Positions 9,501 to 16,282 of a DNA stretch of 24,865 nucleotides are shown here, piece after piece. The notes below the pieces were generated by a model. It saw only the letters and a list, made by a program, of their open reading frames with translations, did no database searches and was not told where the DNA came from. The stretch lies in assembly GCA_030149115.1 (NCBI GenBank), contig JASBSE010000075.1:1-24865 (forward strand), given 5' to 3'. Every line of letters starts with the position of its first letter. Position 1 is the stretch's first letter. This DNA is from Winogradskyella sp. GTDB lineage: Bacteria; Bacteroidota; Bacteroidia; Flavobacteriales; Flavobacteriaceae. A program made the translations under genes and the position numbers.

Positions 9501-11621
9501 TTGAGCTACTGGTACGTTAATTGTAATACTTTCAACAACATTTGCAGTGCCTACAGCTACATCTACTGCAGATATATTTTCACTTACATCATCAAAATCC
9601 CCATCATTGTTCCAATCTATCCAAACACCACCTGCACCATCATATTGTGTGCCGTTGTTACAGTCACCATACTCAACAGTTAATGTGTAAGTTCCACCAA
9701 CAAACAAATCTGCACTCATGGCAGTATAATCGTTTATCACTCCACCTGTTCCACCTGTACAACCATCCGTAGTATCATTAGATATCGTGTCATTTTCACC
9801 AACTAGAGTTACATTCTCAATTTCAGAATCTAAATTAGATGTTGGTCCAGCATCACAATAGGTTAACACAGGTGTTGCACAGACTTCTACACCATCAGAC
9901 CATGTAGTGCCTCGTCTAATAAAAACTTTAAAACAATAACCAGTATCATTAGTTAATCCAAAAACAGATTTAGTATTTACGTTTGAGGTAGTCTCATATA
10001 CTAATTGATTGGCTGCTGCATAGGTGTCATTATCAGCTCCTGAGTAGGCGGAACCATCACCTGTTGGAGTAAAGGTTACAGTACCTTGATTTGCCACTAT
10101 GATAAGCTGATCCCAACATGCTATAGGTGTTGGATTTGTCCAATTTAATGTTACTTGACTAGAAGTAGGTGTTGCTGTTAGGTTTCTGACATCGTCTTGT
10201 GCAATATTTTCTTCATTGCTACCTGCAGATGTGCCATTAGCCCAACCTGTTAGAGTTTCGCCATTGTAAGCAAAGATTCTAAATGAATATGTGCTATCTT
10301 CTGTTAAACCTGTTACTGTTGCGGTATTTCCGGTGCCTTTGTAAACCACCTTTCCTAAAGATGCTGGTGTTTCAAACGGAGCAGCTGTAAAATTTGCATT
10401 GGCAGTATAGGTTGTAGCATCATTTGGTGGAGCAGTAGGATCTGTTGTCCCTTCAATGGCAAAAATCACATAACCTCCTGTTGGTGGTGTAGCAGGATCG
10501 TTCCATGTTAAAACAACAGAAGTGTCATCAAAACAACCTGATAGATTTTGTGCATTGCTTGGATTACTATTTGTTACCGTTAGGCTTGCATTATTTGAGT
10601 TTGTAGAGCCACAGGCGTTTGTTAAAATACAGCGGTACAAATTACTGTTCATTGTTTCATCAGTCGCTCCTGTAGTATAAGTGTCTGTTGTAGCGCCTGT
10701 TCCTCCTGTAACGTTGGTCCATGTGGTACCTCCATTTGTAGAAACTTGCCATTGATACGATGAAGCATCACCAGACACCACAGTAAAAGTTGCAGTATTA
10801 GGAATATCCTCAGCTTGGTTTGTTGGTTGAGTACTAACTGTTGGCGAGGTTATACCAGTACCTGTAAGGGTAATAGTTGCATCATCTGTAATGGTTGTGC
10901 TACTAACTGTAATTATTGCTGATTGCGCACCAGTAGATGTCGGAGTAAATATTACATCAAACGTGGCAGTGCCAGAAGGTGCAATAGTAGTAGGTGTTAA
11001 ATTACTTACTACAAATTGTGGGTTGTCCGAAACAGCTGCAACATTTAAAGCTGTTGTTCCAGCACTATTGTTTGTAATTGTGTATTGTATTGTTGAAGCG
11101 GCTACACCTAAACAAGATGAGCCATGATCCGTAGCACCTGTTATTGCTAAGTCCGATATTGCTCCACAATTTACTTCAACATCATCTAAGTAATAAGAGC
11201 CACCTGTTCTTTGGGACATAACTATTCTTAGATAGTAATCGCCTGAAAGATTTAAATTAACTGTAAACTCTTGGTGGGTTGTTGTTACTTCACCAACAAG
11301 AATATCCCTAACACTTGTCCATGGACCAGTATTAGATGTTGAGTATTCTATGCTAAGAGTCTTATTGGCGGTAGATGTTGTTCTTGCTAACCAAAATGTC
11401 ATTGTTTGAGGATTGGTTATTGGCGCAGATGTTATAATGTCATCATTTAGAGTATTAAAACCAGTTCCATTTCCAGTTAAACCTGCTGTAGCATTTTGAT
11501 ATGTGCCTGATCCATCCGTCCAATTTCCATAACCAGAATTAAAATCATCAGACAAACATTGCCCAAAACTAAAGTTTAGAACGCAGAGAAATACTATAAG
11601 GGAAAAGTAGTTCTTTTTCAT
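6504..11621 (-). CDS. Large modular secreted surface protein with T9SS type A sorting domain
   Basis: A 1705-residue exported multidomain protein, likely cell-surface anchored or released by T9SS; its ligand is unknown. In order: signal peptide ending NFSFGQ (1-21); a MAM/jelly-roll-like domain ending YYLDDVEVNC (22-152); an ASH-like choice-of-anchor D domain (155-258); an Ig-like domain (259-350); two fibronectin III-like domains (354-470 and 474-583); a GEVED domain with WIDWNNDGDFDD and GSVEDYTIEV (588-745); an IPT/TIG domain (749-828); a lamin-tail-like domain (838-985); and a second Ig-like domain (1000-1097). The shared 'WSSP/GNPYPSAI' module follows (about 1100-1615), then a type A sorting domain (1619-1705). 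It is rich in Thr, Ser, Asn and Asp, and low in Lys before the C-terminus. No catalytic domain was recognised, so adhesin or matrix protein is an inference. Confidence 0.85.
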   Translation of the reverse strand: MKKNYFSLIVFLCVLNFSFGQCLSDDFNSGYGNWTDGSGTYQNATAGLTGNGTGFNTLNDDIITSAPITNPQTMTFWLARTTSTANKTLSIEYSTSNTGPWTSVRDILVGEVTTTHQEFTVNLNLSGDYYLRIVMSQRTGGSYYLDDVEVNCGAISDLAITGATDHGSSCLGVAASTIQYTITNNSAGTTALNVAAVSDNPQFVVSNLTPTTIAPSGTATFDVIFTPTSTGAQSAIITVSSTTITDDATITLTGTGITSPTVSTQPTNQAEDIPNTATFTVVSGDASSYQWQVSTNGGTTWTNVTGGTGATTDTYTTGATDETMNSNLYRCILTNACGSTNSNNASLTVTNSNPSNAQNLSGCFDDTSVVLTWNDPATPPTGGYVIFAIEGTTDPTAPPNDATTYTANANFTAAPFETPASLGKVVYKGTGNTATVTGLTEDSTYSFRIFAYNGETLTGWANGTSAGSNEENIAQDDVRNLTATPTSSQVTLNWTNPTPIACWDQLIIVANQGTVTFTPTGDGSAYSGADNDTYAAANQLVYETTSNVNTKSVFGLTNDTGYCFKVFIRRGTTWSDGVEVCATPVLTYCDAGPTSNLDSEIENVTLVGENDTISNDTTDGCTGGTGGVINDYTAMSADLFVGGTYTLTVEYGDCNNGTQYDGAGGVWIDWNNDGDFDDVSENISAVDVAVGTANVVESITINVPVAQPIGTYRMRIVQEEGGSSGTVSPCGTFNWGSVEDYTIEVIAACTPTQTVSGFTPTSGPELTEVIINGTGFTAGTTVEFSGLNATIISQSATQLVVEVPTGATTGSITITEAGCPLDSSTFTVLNSTGSCSTSSFTDIIISEVYDSNGGNVWYMELYNPTNTAINLDAAGTDFALERYATIGDATPSRTIDLTGTIAANSTFTIRCGDASPNPCSSISYDLTVYGAGINEQDEIRLTKNGAQHDVVHCPNEIGYSIYRDNTSAGPSTTYSASDWSNVSAETCSDIGVFSVPATLPLVSTLTDITDCSVSSFSISATPGNSGVLTYQWLYNDGTSANWSNVTTAAFAPGTVTGETSDTLTITGFNLDSYQFYCEVTEDAACSIVSNAAQYNVGTATWDGTNWTWSDNTAIDTPPTTADRVIIDADYDTATGGVEISFEACDCTVNTGNTLTIADDDYVLVQNNVVNNGTIDIATSGALVQVDDAGTYTLNPTTGTNILSKTTSFLDNWYDYTYWSSPLVNAQIETALFNSNPQRRYFFNAAQYNDILVETNNTGTFTNGNDDIDDEGNDWTAQTTGLMTPGRGYASMHTNLAFTPNNYTYIFEGNPSNSQGGFNTGNISADIYIRPEVLPVSSVQNYNNWNFIGNPYPSAIDATIFFEDTSSFLEGVIYLWSHVSNADFNASGNENANFSQDDYAMLNYTGGVATGSAAPNDPGNIPDGYIGSGQGFFVIGNKSHATSGAGYYNEVVFNNRMRVTGNNTQFYRTSNQSNKLWVNLTSDTGIFSQVLIGYVEGATDGVDAMSFDAPRNLSTETSAILSSVILNSDKKYAIQAKDLNSLSLDEIIPLGFYSNTNEPTTYTLSIAQLEGDFVTTNTIYLIDNLNNTIHNLSDSNYAFTSENGDFNERFEIVFNPQALSVNDNVITANDLIITELNNGEVQIKVSEQYTIEHVEILDVLGRQVYSLTGNSSVEVYNLSKLSNAAYIAKVTLSNGQVISKKAIKQH

Positions 11622-11650
11622 AGGGATTTGGATTAACTAACAATCAATTA

Positions 11651-11658
11651 CAAATGTA
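11651..11658 (-). promoter_or_regulatory. Candidate -7 promoter element for the large surface-protein gene
   Basis: On the minus strand this reads TACATTTG, an exact TAnnTTTG match, 30 bp ahead of the ATG at 11621; it implies a leader of about 20-25 nt. No clear TTG -33 element is present at the expected distance. Confidence 0.5.
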
Positions 11659-11726
11659 TATTAAAATTACCTAATTAACAGGTAGTTATACATTGCAAAA
11701 TATTAACAAATTGTTATTTTCGCTAA

Positions 11727-12200
11727 ATGAGCCTACAAACCACCTATACTGTCGATGAAGCGCAAAGAAAACTCGAAAATTACTGCGCATACCAAGAGCG
11801 CTGCCATAAGGAAGTAAGAACCAAGTTAAAGGACATGAAAATGATTCCCGAGGCCATAGACAAAATTATGGTTCATCTTATAGACCACAATTTTTTAAAT
11901 GAAGAGCGGTTTGCAAAAGCCTTTGTTAGGGGAAAATTCAGAATAAAAAAATGGGGAAAAAATCGGCTGGTTAGAGAATTGAAGTTTAAAGATATTTCAA
12001 AGTATGCTATTGATGCAGCTCTAAAAGAAATTAATGATGACGATTATTTTGAAACTTTAGACGAGCTTACTCAAAAACGTATAGCGCAAGTCAACGAAAA
12101 AAATATATACAAGAAAAAAAAGAAAGTAGCAGACTACCTACTGTACAGAGGGTGGGAGAGTAATTTAGTTTATGAAAAAATAAATGAATACATCAAATAA
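11727..12200 (+). CDS. recX: Regulatory protein RecX
   Basis: RecX binds RecA filaments and limits their growth or activity in the cytoplasm. The 157-residue product is built of the three-helix tandem repeats of the family. Recognisable landmarks are YCAYQERCHKEVRTKL (first repeat, about residues 18-33), DHNFLNEERFAKAFVRGKFRIKKWGKNRL (second repeat, given as its consecutive conserved positions about 53-81), and a third repeat ending YLLYRGWESNLVYEKI. Length is normal for the family. It stands alone on the + strand between two minus-strand secreted-protein genes, not beside recA, and ends in a hairpin shared with the opposing gene. Upstream TATTTTCG (11715-11722) differs from TAnnTTTG at one base and lies too close to the ATG to be convincing. 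Confidence 0.9.
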   Translation: MSLQTTYTVDEAQRKLENYCAYQERCHKEVRTKLKDMKMIPEAIDKIMVHLIDHNFLNEERFAKAFVRGKFRIKKWGKNRLVRELKFKDISKYAIDAALKEINDDDYFETLDELTQKRIAQVNEKNIYKKKKKVADYLLYRGWESNLVYEKINEYIK

Positions 12201-12236
12201 AAAACCCATGACGCATAGAGCAATCACGGGTTTTTC
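12199..12236. terminator. Bidirectional terminator between recX and the second secreted protein
   Basis: Arms AAAAACCCATGA (12200-12211) and TCACGGGTTTTT (12224-12235) pair with a single A/C mismatch around a 12-nt loop. The A and T tracts on the two outer sides suit termination from both directions. It overlaps the recX stop codon and lies 18 bp past the end of the opposing gene. Confidence 0.8.
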
Positions 12237-12253
12237 GTCCCAATTACTAATTT

Positions 12254-14455
12254 TTAAAGGTGCTTAATTAGTTTCGTGTTAATCGTAATGTTATTATCTA
12301 GTTCTGCTTGTACTATATACACACCTGAGCTAAGATTAGGAATATTTATTATGGCAATACTTCTGTTATTAACAGAAGTATTGCTAACAAGTTTTCCTTG
12401 TAAGTTATATAGTTTTACAGCTTCAATTTGGCTATTTAAAGAGGTGCTAACCTTTATAATGTTTTGATCTATCTCTGTAATTATAAGATTTTGGTCTATA
12501 GTTTCATCTTGAATACCTAAAGATTGCTCTGTAAATACAATTTCAAACCTATTATTAAATGAACCAGCCTCAGAGGTAAAGGTGTAATCCGATTGCGAAA
12601 TATTATGAGTAACATTAAGGAGATAATCCTTTATATAAATAGGTTGGTTATTCATAAAGTTTCCTTCTAATTTAGCAATGGATAGTTTGTAGATAGTAGC
12701 TTGTCCTATAGTTGTGTAAAAACCAAGTTTAATGATTTCTTGTGTGCTAATACTAGAGATAGATTTACCTTGTATAGCATATTTGGTATCGGGTTGGCCT
12801 TCAATAAGTGTGTATATAATAGAATTGGTGCCTGAAGATAGCATGCGTGGTGAATCAAACGCAAAACCATCATCTCCATCTGTAGCATCGTTTACATATG
12901 CTACTAAAACCTGATTAAACACTCCGTTGTCAGATGTTAAATTCAACCAAAGCTTATTAGGGTGGTTGGTGCTTCTAAAAAACTGATCATTACTGGTGTT
13001 GTCTTTCAGTCGCATGGCATTGTTAAAAGTTGCATTACCATTAGCTAAACCTTGAATAAAAAAGCCTTGACCAGAAGGTATATATCTGTCTGGTATAACA
13101 CCAGAAGCTCCTGCAACTTCTCCGCTACCCGAATTAATAATTGCGTAATCGTCTGAAGAATAATTTAAAGTCTGATTTCCATTACTTGTGTTACTTGGTG
13201 CCGTAGAATGTGACCACAGATAAATTGCATTTCCTACAACAGCACTATTTAGAGTAAAGAAGGTATCAGCACTAATGGCTGAAGGATATGGGTTACCAAT
13301 AAAATTCCAGTCGTTATCACCATTGTTGCCGTTGTAATATATAGGAGTACTAATTGTACCTGTGTTAAACGGACCAGAGAACGTATAGTTGTAAGAATTT
13401 CCAGAAGTAAAACCAGTTGACGAGTGCGTGGCTGCATATCCAACTCCAGGTAAAAGAGTCTCTGTATTACCTAACAGAGTCCAGTCATCTCCATCGTCAT
13501 CGATATCATCATGTCCTGCCAAATAAGTATTACCATTATTAGTTTCTTGTAGTACATCCAAATAATTTTGAGCATTAAACCAATAACGATAATTTGGGTG
13601 GGAAGAAGAAAATACATCATTTGTTACTGCTCCATTAACAGGAGAACTCCAATAGGTATAGTCATACCAATTGTTTAAAACAGAGGTCGATTTATTGACA
13701 GATGCTGTGCCAGATCCTGAAAGCGTGAAAGTAGCAGAATTATTATTTTGCACAAAAGATCCACTTGTTGCAACCAGAAGTGTACCTTCGGTAACAACGT
13801 TATTTTCAACTTCTATGTAGGTGTTATCATTAATAGTTAATTGATTGCCCGAATTTATATGTAATGACCACGCACTAAAATTACCAAAAGAAGAGGTTGA
13901 GTAATCATCGTCTATAGTTACAATGGTTTCAATATCTGGTGTGCCGTTACTCCAACTACCACCACTCCATATGCTTTCTTTTCGAGTGACTTCTCCGCTA
14001 AGACTAATTGTTTCATTTACTTCTGGGTAGTAGAAGGTTAAGATAGTAGCATCGGGAGCTGTAATACTTAAGTTACCTGAATAGGTATTTATAGACAAAC
14101 CAGATGCTAAACGAACATAAACAGTAACACTGCCTAGGTCTATTATAGCTCCTGGTATAACGATAGAACTACTAAAACCAGAAGAGGAGGATGTAGAAAC
14201 TTCAAATCCTGATGGTGCTGTTACTGTATAAGGGCGTGTAAGTAACAATCCATCGTTAATTGAAAAGGTTTGGTTGGTTGATGGACCAGAATTAACTTCA
14301 TAATCAAAACCAGTTAACGAACTTGGGAATGAATAAAAGGTAGAATAGGTTGCTTTACTTTTTGATTCAAGTGTTTTTTTGCTATACCCATATGAACTCA
14401 TAACAGTCAATAATAGACTAACAATTAACACTTGAAAACGGCATTTTGTTTTCAT
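12254..14455 (-). CDS. Secreted protein with T9SS type A sorting domain, paralogous to the 1705-residue protein
   Basis: A 733-residue exported protein of unknown role. It has a signal peptide (MKTKCRFQVLIVSLLLTVMS, cleaved near SYGYS) and then a beta-sandwich domain (about 46-155) of the kind repeated in Flavobacteriia surface proteins, with SGPSTNQTFSI, SGFEVST and VTVYVRLASGLS. A module of about 500 residues follows that matches the C-terminal module of the protein at 6504-11621: NNWYDYTYWSSP, DDIDDDGDDW, WNFIGNPYPSAI, YLWSH, IPSGQGFFI, NKLWLNLTSD and RFEIVF recur in the same order. It ends in a type A sorting domain (YNLQGKLV ... LSSGVYIVQAEL ... TKLIKHL). An in-frame TTG at 14461 would add two residues ahead of the signal peptide, so ATG 14455 is preferred. 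No perfect TAnnTTTG element was found upstream. Confidence 0.85.
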   Translation of the reverse strand: MKTKCRFQVLIVSLLLTVMSSYGYSKKTLESKSKATYSTFYSFPSSLTGFDYEVNSGPSTNQTFSINDGLLLTRPYTVTAPSGFEVSTSSSSGFSSSIVIPGAIIDLGSVTVYVRLASGLSINTYSGNLSITAPDATILTFYYPEVNETISLSGEVTRKESIWSGGSWSNGTPDIETIVTIDDDYSTSSFGNFSAWSLHINSGNQLTINDNTYIEVENNVVTEGTLLVATSGSFVQNNNSATFTLSGSGTASVNKSTSVLNNWYDYTYWSSPVNGAVTNDVFSSSHPNYRYWFNAQNYLDVLQETNNGNTYLAGHDDIDDDGDDWTLLGNTETLLPGVGYAATHSSTGFTSGNSYNYTFSGPFNTGTISTPIYYNGNNGDNDWNFIGNPYPSAISADTFFTLNSAVVGNAIYLWSHSTAPSNTSNGNQTLNYSSDDYAIINSGSGEVAGASGVIPDRYIPSGQGFFIQGLANGNATFNNAMRLKDNTSNDQFFRSTNHPNKLWLNLTSDNGVFNQVLVAYVNDATDGDDGFAFDSPRMLSSGTNSIIYTLIEGQPDTKYAIQGKSISSISTQEIIKLGFYTTIGQATIYKLSIAKLEGNFMNNQPIYIKDYLLNVTHNISQSDYTFTSEAGSFNNRFEIVFTEQSLGIQDETIDQNLIITEIDQNIIKVSTSLNSQIEAVKLYNLQGKLVSNTSVNNRSIAIINIPNLSSGVYIVQAELDNNITINTKLIKHL

Positions 14456-14560
14456 AGTCAATTAGTTTTATAAGGGTTAATAAAGCGACTTTTAGTAATT
14501 GGGGGATTAAAAAGCTGATATCTAAGATATTACACATCAGGGATAAAACGCATATAATTT

Positions 14561-14615
14561 CGATGAAATGCACTCAATCAAGATTAAGTGTTTAAAAAAT
14601 CCGATGAAATACACT
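14561..14615. repeat. 14-nt direct repeats flanking an imperfect palindrome
   Basis: CGATGAAATGCACT (14561-14574) and CGATGAAATACACT (14602-14615) agree at 13 of 14 bases, 41 bp apart. Starting inside the first copy, CACTCAATC (14571-14579) and GATTAAGTG (14582-14590) form an inverted repeat with one mismatch and a 2-nt centre. The array lies 106-160 bp upstream of the secreted-protein ATG at 14455. It may be a regulatory site, but no factor can be named. Confidence 0.5.
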
Positions 14616-14634
14616 TTTAGAGGTATTTGCAACT

Positions 14635-14668
14635 AAAAAAGGCCTTCTGATTTGTCAGAAAGGCCTTT
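14635..14668 (-). terminator. Terminator for the small outer-membrane barrel gene
   Basis: Read on the minus strand, a 13-bp GC-containing stem (14638-14650 with 14655-14668, one bulged A at 14661, 4-nt loop) is followed by six U residues (14635-14640). It lies 71 bp past the stop at 14739. Confidence 0.85.
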
Positions 14669-14738
14669 GAATTGTATAAGATAAATCTCACATTTTCAAT
14701 ATCTTACAAGATATTTGTGTGTTAAAGATGTTTGTTTT

Positions 14739-15230
14739 TTACAAATTAAAGCTTGCTCCAATGTTAAATGTAAACTGATTGTAGATATAATAGCCGATAT
14801 CAGATTTATCATCACTATATTTTGCAAGGGGAAACGCTGCTTCGGTATAAATACCAAAACCATCCGAAAAGAAGTAACGAGCACCTACATGACCTCCAAA
14901 ATTCTTTAAGCTAAGGCTAAGCCCTGGATAAAGGTCAAAATTTGGATCAACGTTTATAACATTACTAAGGTTAGCGTTAAATCTTGCTTTTAGGTCAAAA
15001 CGATCTCCAAAATCTGCATCTAAACGGTCATCGATTCCTAAAGCATAAGATGAGGATACACCTACAGAGATATTTTCCCCTAATCCATAATCGTAAGTAA
15101 CACTAATACCGGTAGCTTCATCCTGAAAGTTAGCACCAACCTGAAATTTTTGGTCTCCTTTTCCTTGAAAAGCCTGAGAGTTCCCAAAACTAAATAGTAA
15201 CAATGCTACTATTAATACAATATTTTTCAT
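14739..15230 (-). CDS. Small outer-membrane beta-barrel protein of unknown function (DUF6646-like)
   Basis: The 163-residue product has a signal peptide (MKNIVLIVALLLFSFGNSQA). Alternating amphipathic strands follow: QKFQVGANFQ, GISVTYDYGLGENISVGVSS, FDLKARFNANLS, FDLYPGLSLSLKNFGGHVGA, RYFFSDGFGIYTEAAFPLA and NQFTFNIGASFNL. The C-terminus ends in an amphipathic strand, as in outer-membrane barrels; the size suggests eight strands. I associate the sequence pattern with a family annotated as DUF6646 in Flavobacteriia, but this label is from memory and less certain than the barrel call. It has its own -7 element and terminator, so it can be expressed alone, although it lies only 57 bp after the cupin-like gene on the same strand and read-through from it is possible. 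Confidence 0.75.
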   Translation of the reverse strand: MKNIVLIVALLLFSFGNSQAFQGKGDQKFQVGANFQDEATGISVTYDYGLGENISVGVSSSYALGIDDRLDADFGDRFDLKARFNANLSNVINVDPNFDLYPGLSLSLKNFGGHVGARYFFSDGFGIYTEAAFPLAKYSDDKSDIGYYIYNQFTFNIGASFNL

Positions 15231-15256
15231 GTTCTTAATTTTTTTTAAAATGTCGG

Positions 15257-15264
15257 CAAATATA
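15257..15264 (-). promoter_or_regulatory. Candidate -7 promoter element for the small barrel gene
   Basis: The minus strand reads TATATTTG, an exact TAnnTTTG match, 27 bp ahead of the ATG at 15230, giving a leader of about 20 nt. A TTG -33 element is not evident. Confidence 0.5.
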
Positions 15265-15287
15265 CAAATAGATTGTATGGTGGAAAA

Positions 15288-16148
15288 TTAAACGTAACGC
15301 TTTGTGTTGGTTATGGCTTTTTCGTTTTTCCAGTCTATCCACTTTTGGCCTCTAATTCTACGCATTAAATTATCATAATTACGCATTAAAAAGATGTTGT
15401 AAAGTGCCTTACTTAAATTTTTAGGGTTTCGCGCTATGGCACGCAAACTCATAGAAAAACCAGGTGTTAAATAGCGCATGTAATGCCAGTAGCCTTCAGG
15501 CATATACAATACTTCTCCGTGGTTAAGGTTACAAATCCAACCTTTAGCATGCTTTAGTGCTGGCCATTTTTCAAAATCTGGATTTGCAAAATCTATATCT
15601 TCTCTTGTTATGAGCGAATGAGGTACTTTATATAAGTACTTGTTCTGTTTTTGATCGAATAAGATGCATTGTTTTTTTCCTTCAAAATGAAAGTGAAAGA
15701 TATTAGCCAAATCAATATCATAATGCATAAAGGTGTACGAATCTCTACCTCCAAAAAACAGCATAGGTAAACCTTTCATTAATCGTAATCCAAAGTCTGG
15801 ATAGCTAAAGTCCTTTTGAAGTTGAGGTACTTCTTTTAAAATATTCCAAAGAAAAATCCTGAATTTGGTAGGCTCTCGTTTTAGTAAGTCTACATAATCG
15901 CTCATTTTCATTTTAGCATGAGCTTCATTAAATCCATCTTTGTAATCTACAGGTCTATCGTCATAAAGAGGTACAGTTTTATCGCCTGCTACTTCTTTCA
16001 TGTAGTCTAAACTCCACTTAGAATAGGCTGGCCAATCTTCAATAAAACGTTCAATAACCACAGGTTTTTGTGGTTTGAAATAATTTTTAATAAAATCCTC
16101 TTTTGTAATCGTTTTTACACGAGGTATGTCTTGAAGGTTTAATTGCAA
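15288..16148 (-). CDS. Cupin-like (JmjC/Cupin_8) Fe(II)/2-oxoglutarate oxygenase-type protein
   Basis: Proteins of this fold hydroxylate protein or small-molecule substrates using Fe(II), O2 and 2-oxoglutarate. The 286-residue cytoplasmic product has no signal peptide. It shows the N-terminal pattern KPVVIERFIEDWPAYSKWSL, then the iron triad: H142-Y-D144 in FMHYDIDLANIFHFHFEGKK and a distal H222 in YMPEGYWHYMRYL. Lysines 158/159 follow the HxD strand where the 2-oxoglutarate ligand often sits. All three metal ligands are intact, so the protein is probably active. The substrate is unknown; ribosomal-protein or tRNA-associated hydroxylation is known for relatives but is not shown here. It is separated from the upstream TonB receptor by that gene's terminator and from the barrel gene by 57 bp. 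Confidence 0.82.
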   Translation of the reverse strand: MQLNLQDIPRVKTITKEDFIKNYFKPQKPVVIERFIEDWPAYSKWSLDYMKEVAGDKTVPLYDDRPVDYKDGFNEAHAKMKMSDYVDLLKREPTKFRIFLWNILKEVPQLQKDFSYPDFGLRLMKGLPMLFFGGRDSYTFMHYDIDLANIFHFHFEGKKQCILFDQKQNKYLYKVPHSLITREDIDFANPDFEKWPALKHAKGWICNLNHGEVLYMPEGYWHYMRYLTPGFSMSLRAIARNPKNLSKALYNIFLMRNYDNLMRRIRGQKWIDWKNEKAITNTKRYV

Positions 16149-16168
16149 CAGTTGAAACTTTAGAATGT

Positions 16169-16176
16169 CAAAGTTA
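16169..16176 (-). promoter_or_regulatory. Candidate -7 promoter element for the cupin-like gene
   Basis: The minus strand reads TAACTTTG, an exact TAnnTTTG match, 21 bp ahead of the ATG at 16148. A TTG on the minus strand (CAA at 16189-16191) is only 12 bp upstream, too close for the usual -33 spacing. Confidence 0.45.
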
Positions 16177-16195
16177 AGAAAACGTTACCAAATGG

Positions 16196-16236
16196 GATTA
16201 ATTGTTTTATACAATTAATCTATTAACTATAGTTAA
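16196..16236. promoter_or_regulatory. Two adjacent perfect palindromes upstream of the cupin-like gene
   Basis: GATTAATTGT (16196-16205) and ACAATTAATC (16211-16220) form a perfect 10-bp inverted repeat with a 5-nt centre. Two bases on, TTAACTATAGTTAA (16223-16236) is a perfect 14-bp palindrome. Both sit just upstream of the candidate cupin promoter, where an operator or activator site would be expected. A transcribed hairpin after the TonB-receptor terminator is the alternative. Confidence 0.45.
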
Positions 16237-16250
16237 ATACAATTAAAATA

Positions 16251-16278
16251 AAAATGCCGCTTTAATTAAGCGGCATTT
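16251..16278 (-). terminator. Terminator for the BtuB-like TonB receptor
   Basis: AAATGCCGCTT (16252-16262) pairs perfectly with AAGCGGCATTT (16268-16278) around a 5-nt loop. On the minus strand the stem runs into TTTATTTTAATT. It lies 5 bp after the receptor stop. Confidence 0.88.
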
Positions 16279-16282
16279 AATA

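Noticed and set aside
9091..11127. Several open frames of 60-103 codons on the + strand inside the large secreted-protein gene
   Set aside because: They are antisense to a Thr/Ser/Asn/Val-rich gene whose codon bias leaves the opposite strand open. None shows a domain, a promoter or a plausible start.
11705..11715. Short palindrome AACAA-A-TTGTT upstream of recX as an SOS box
   Set aside because: Arms of five A/T-rich bases are expected by chance here and match no operator I can name.
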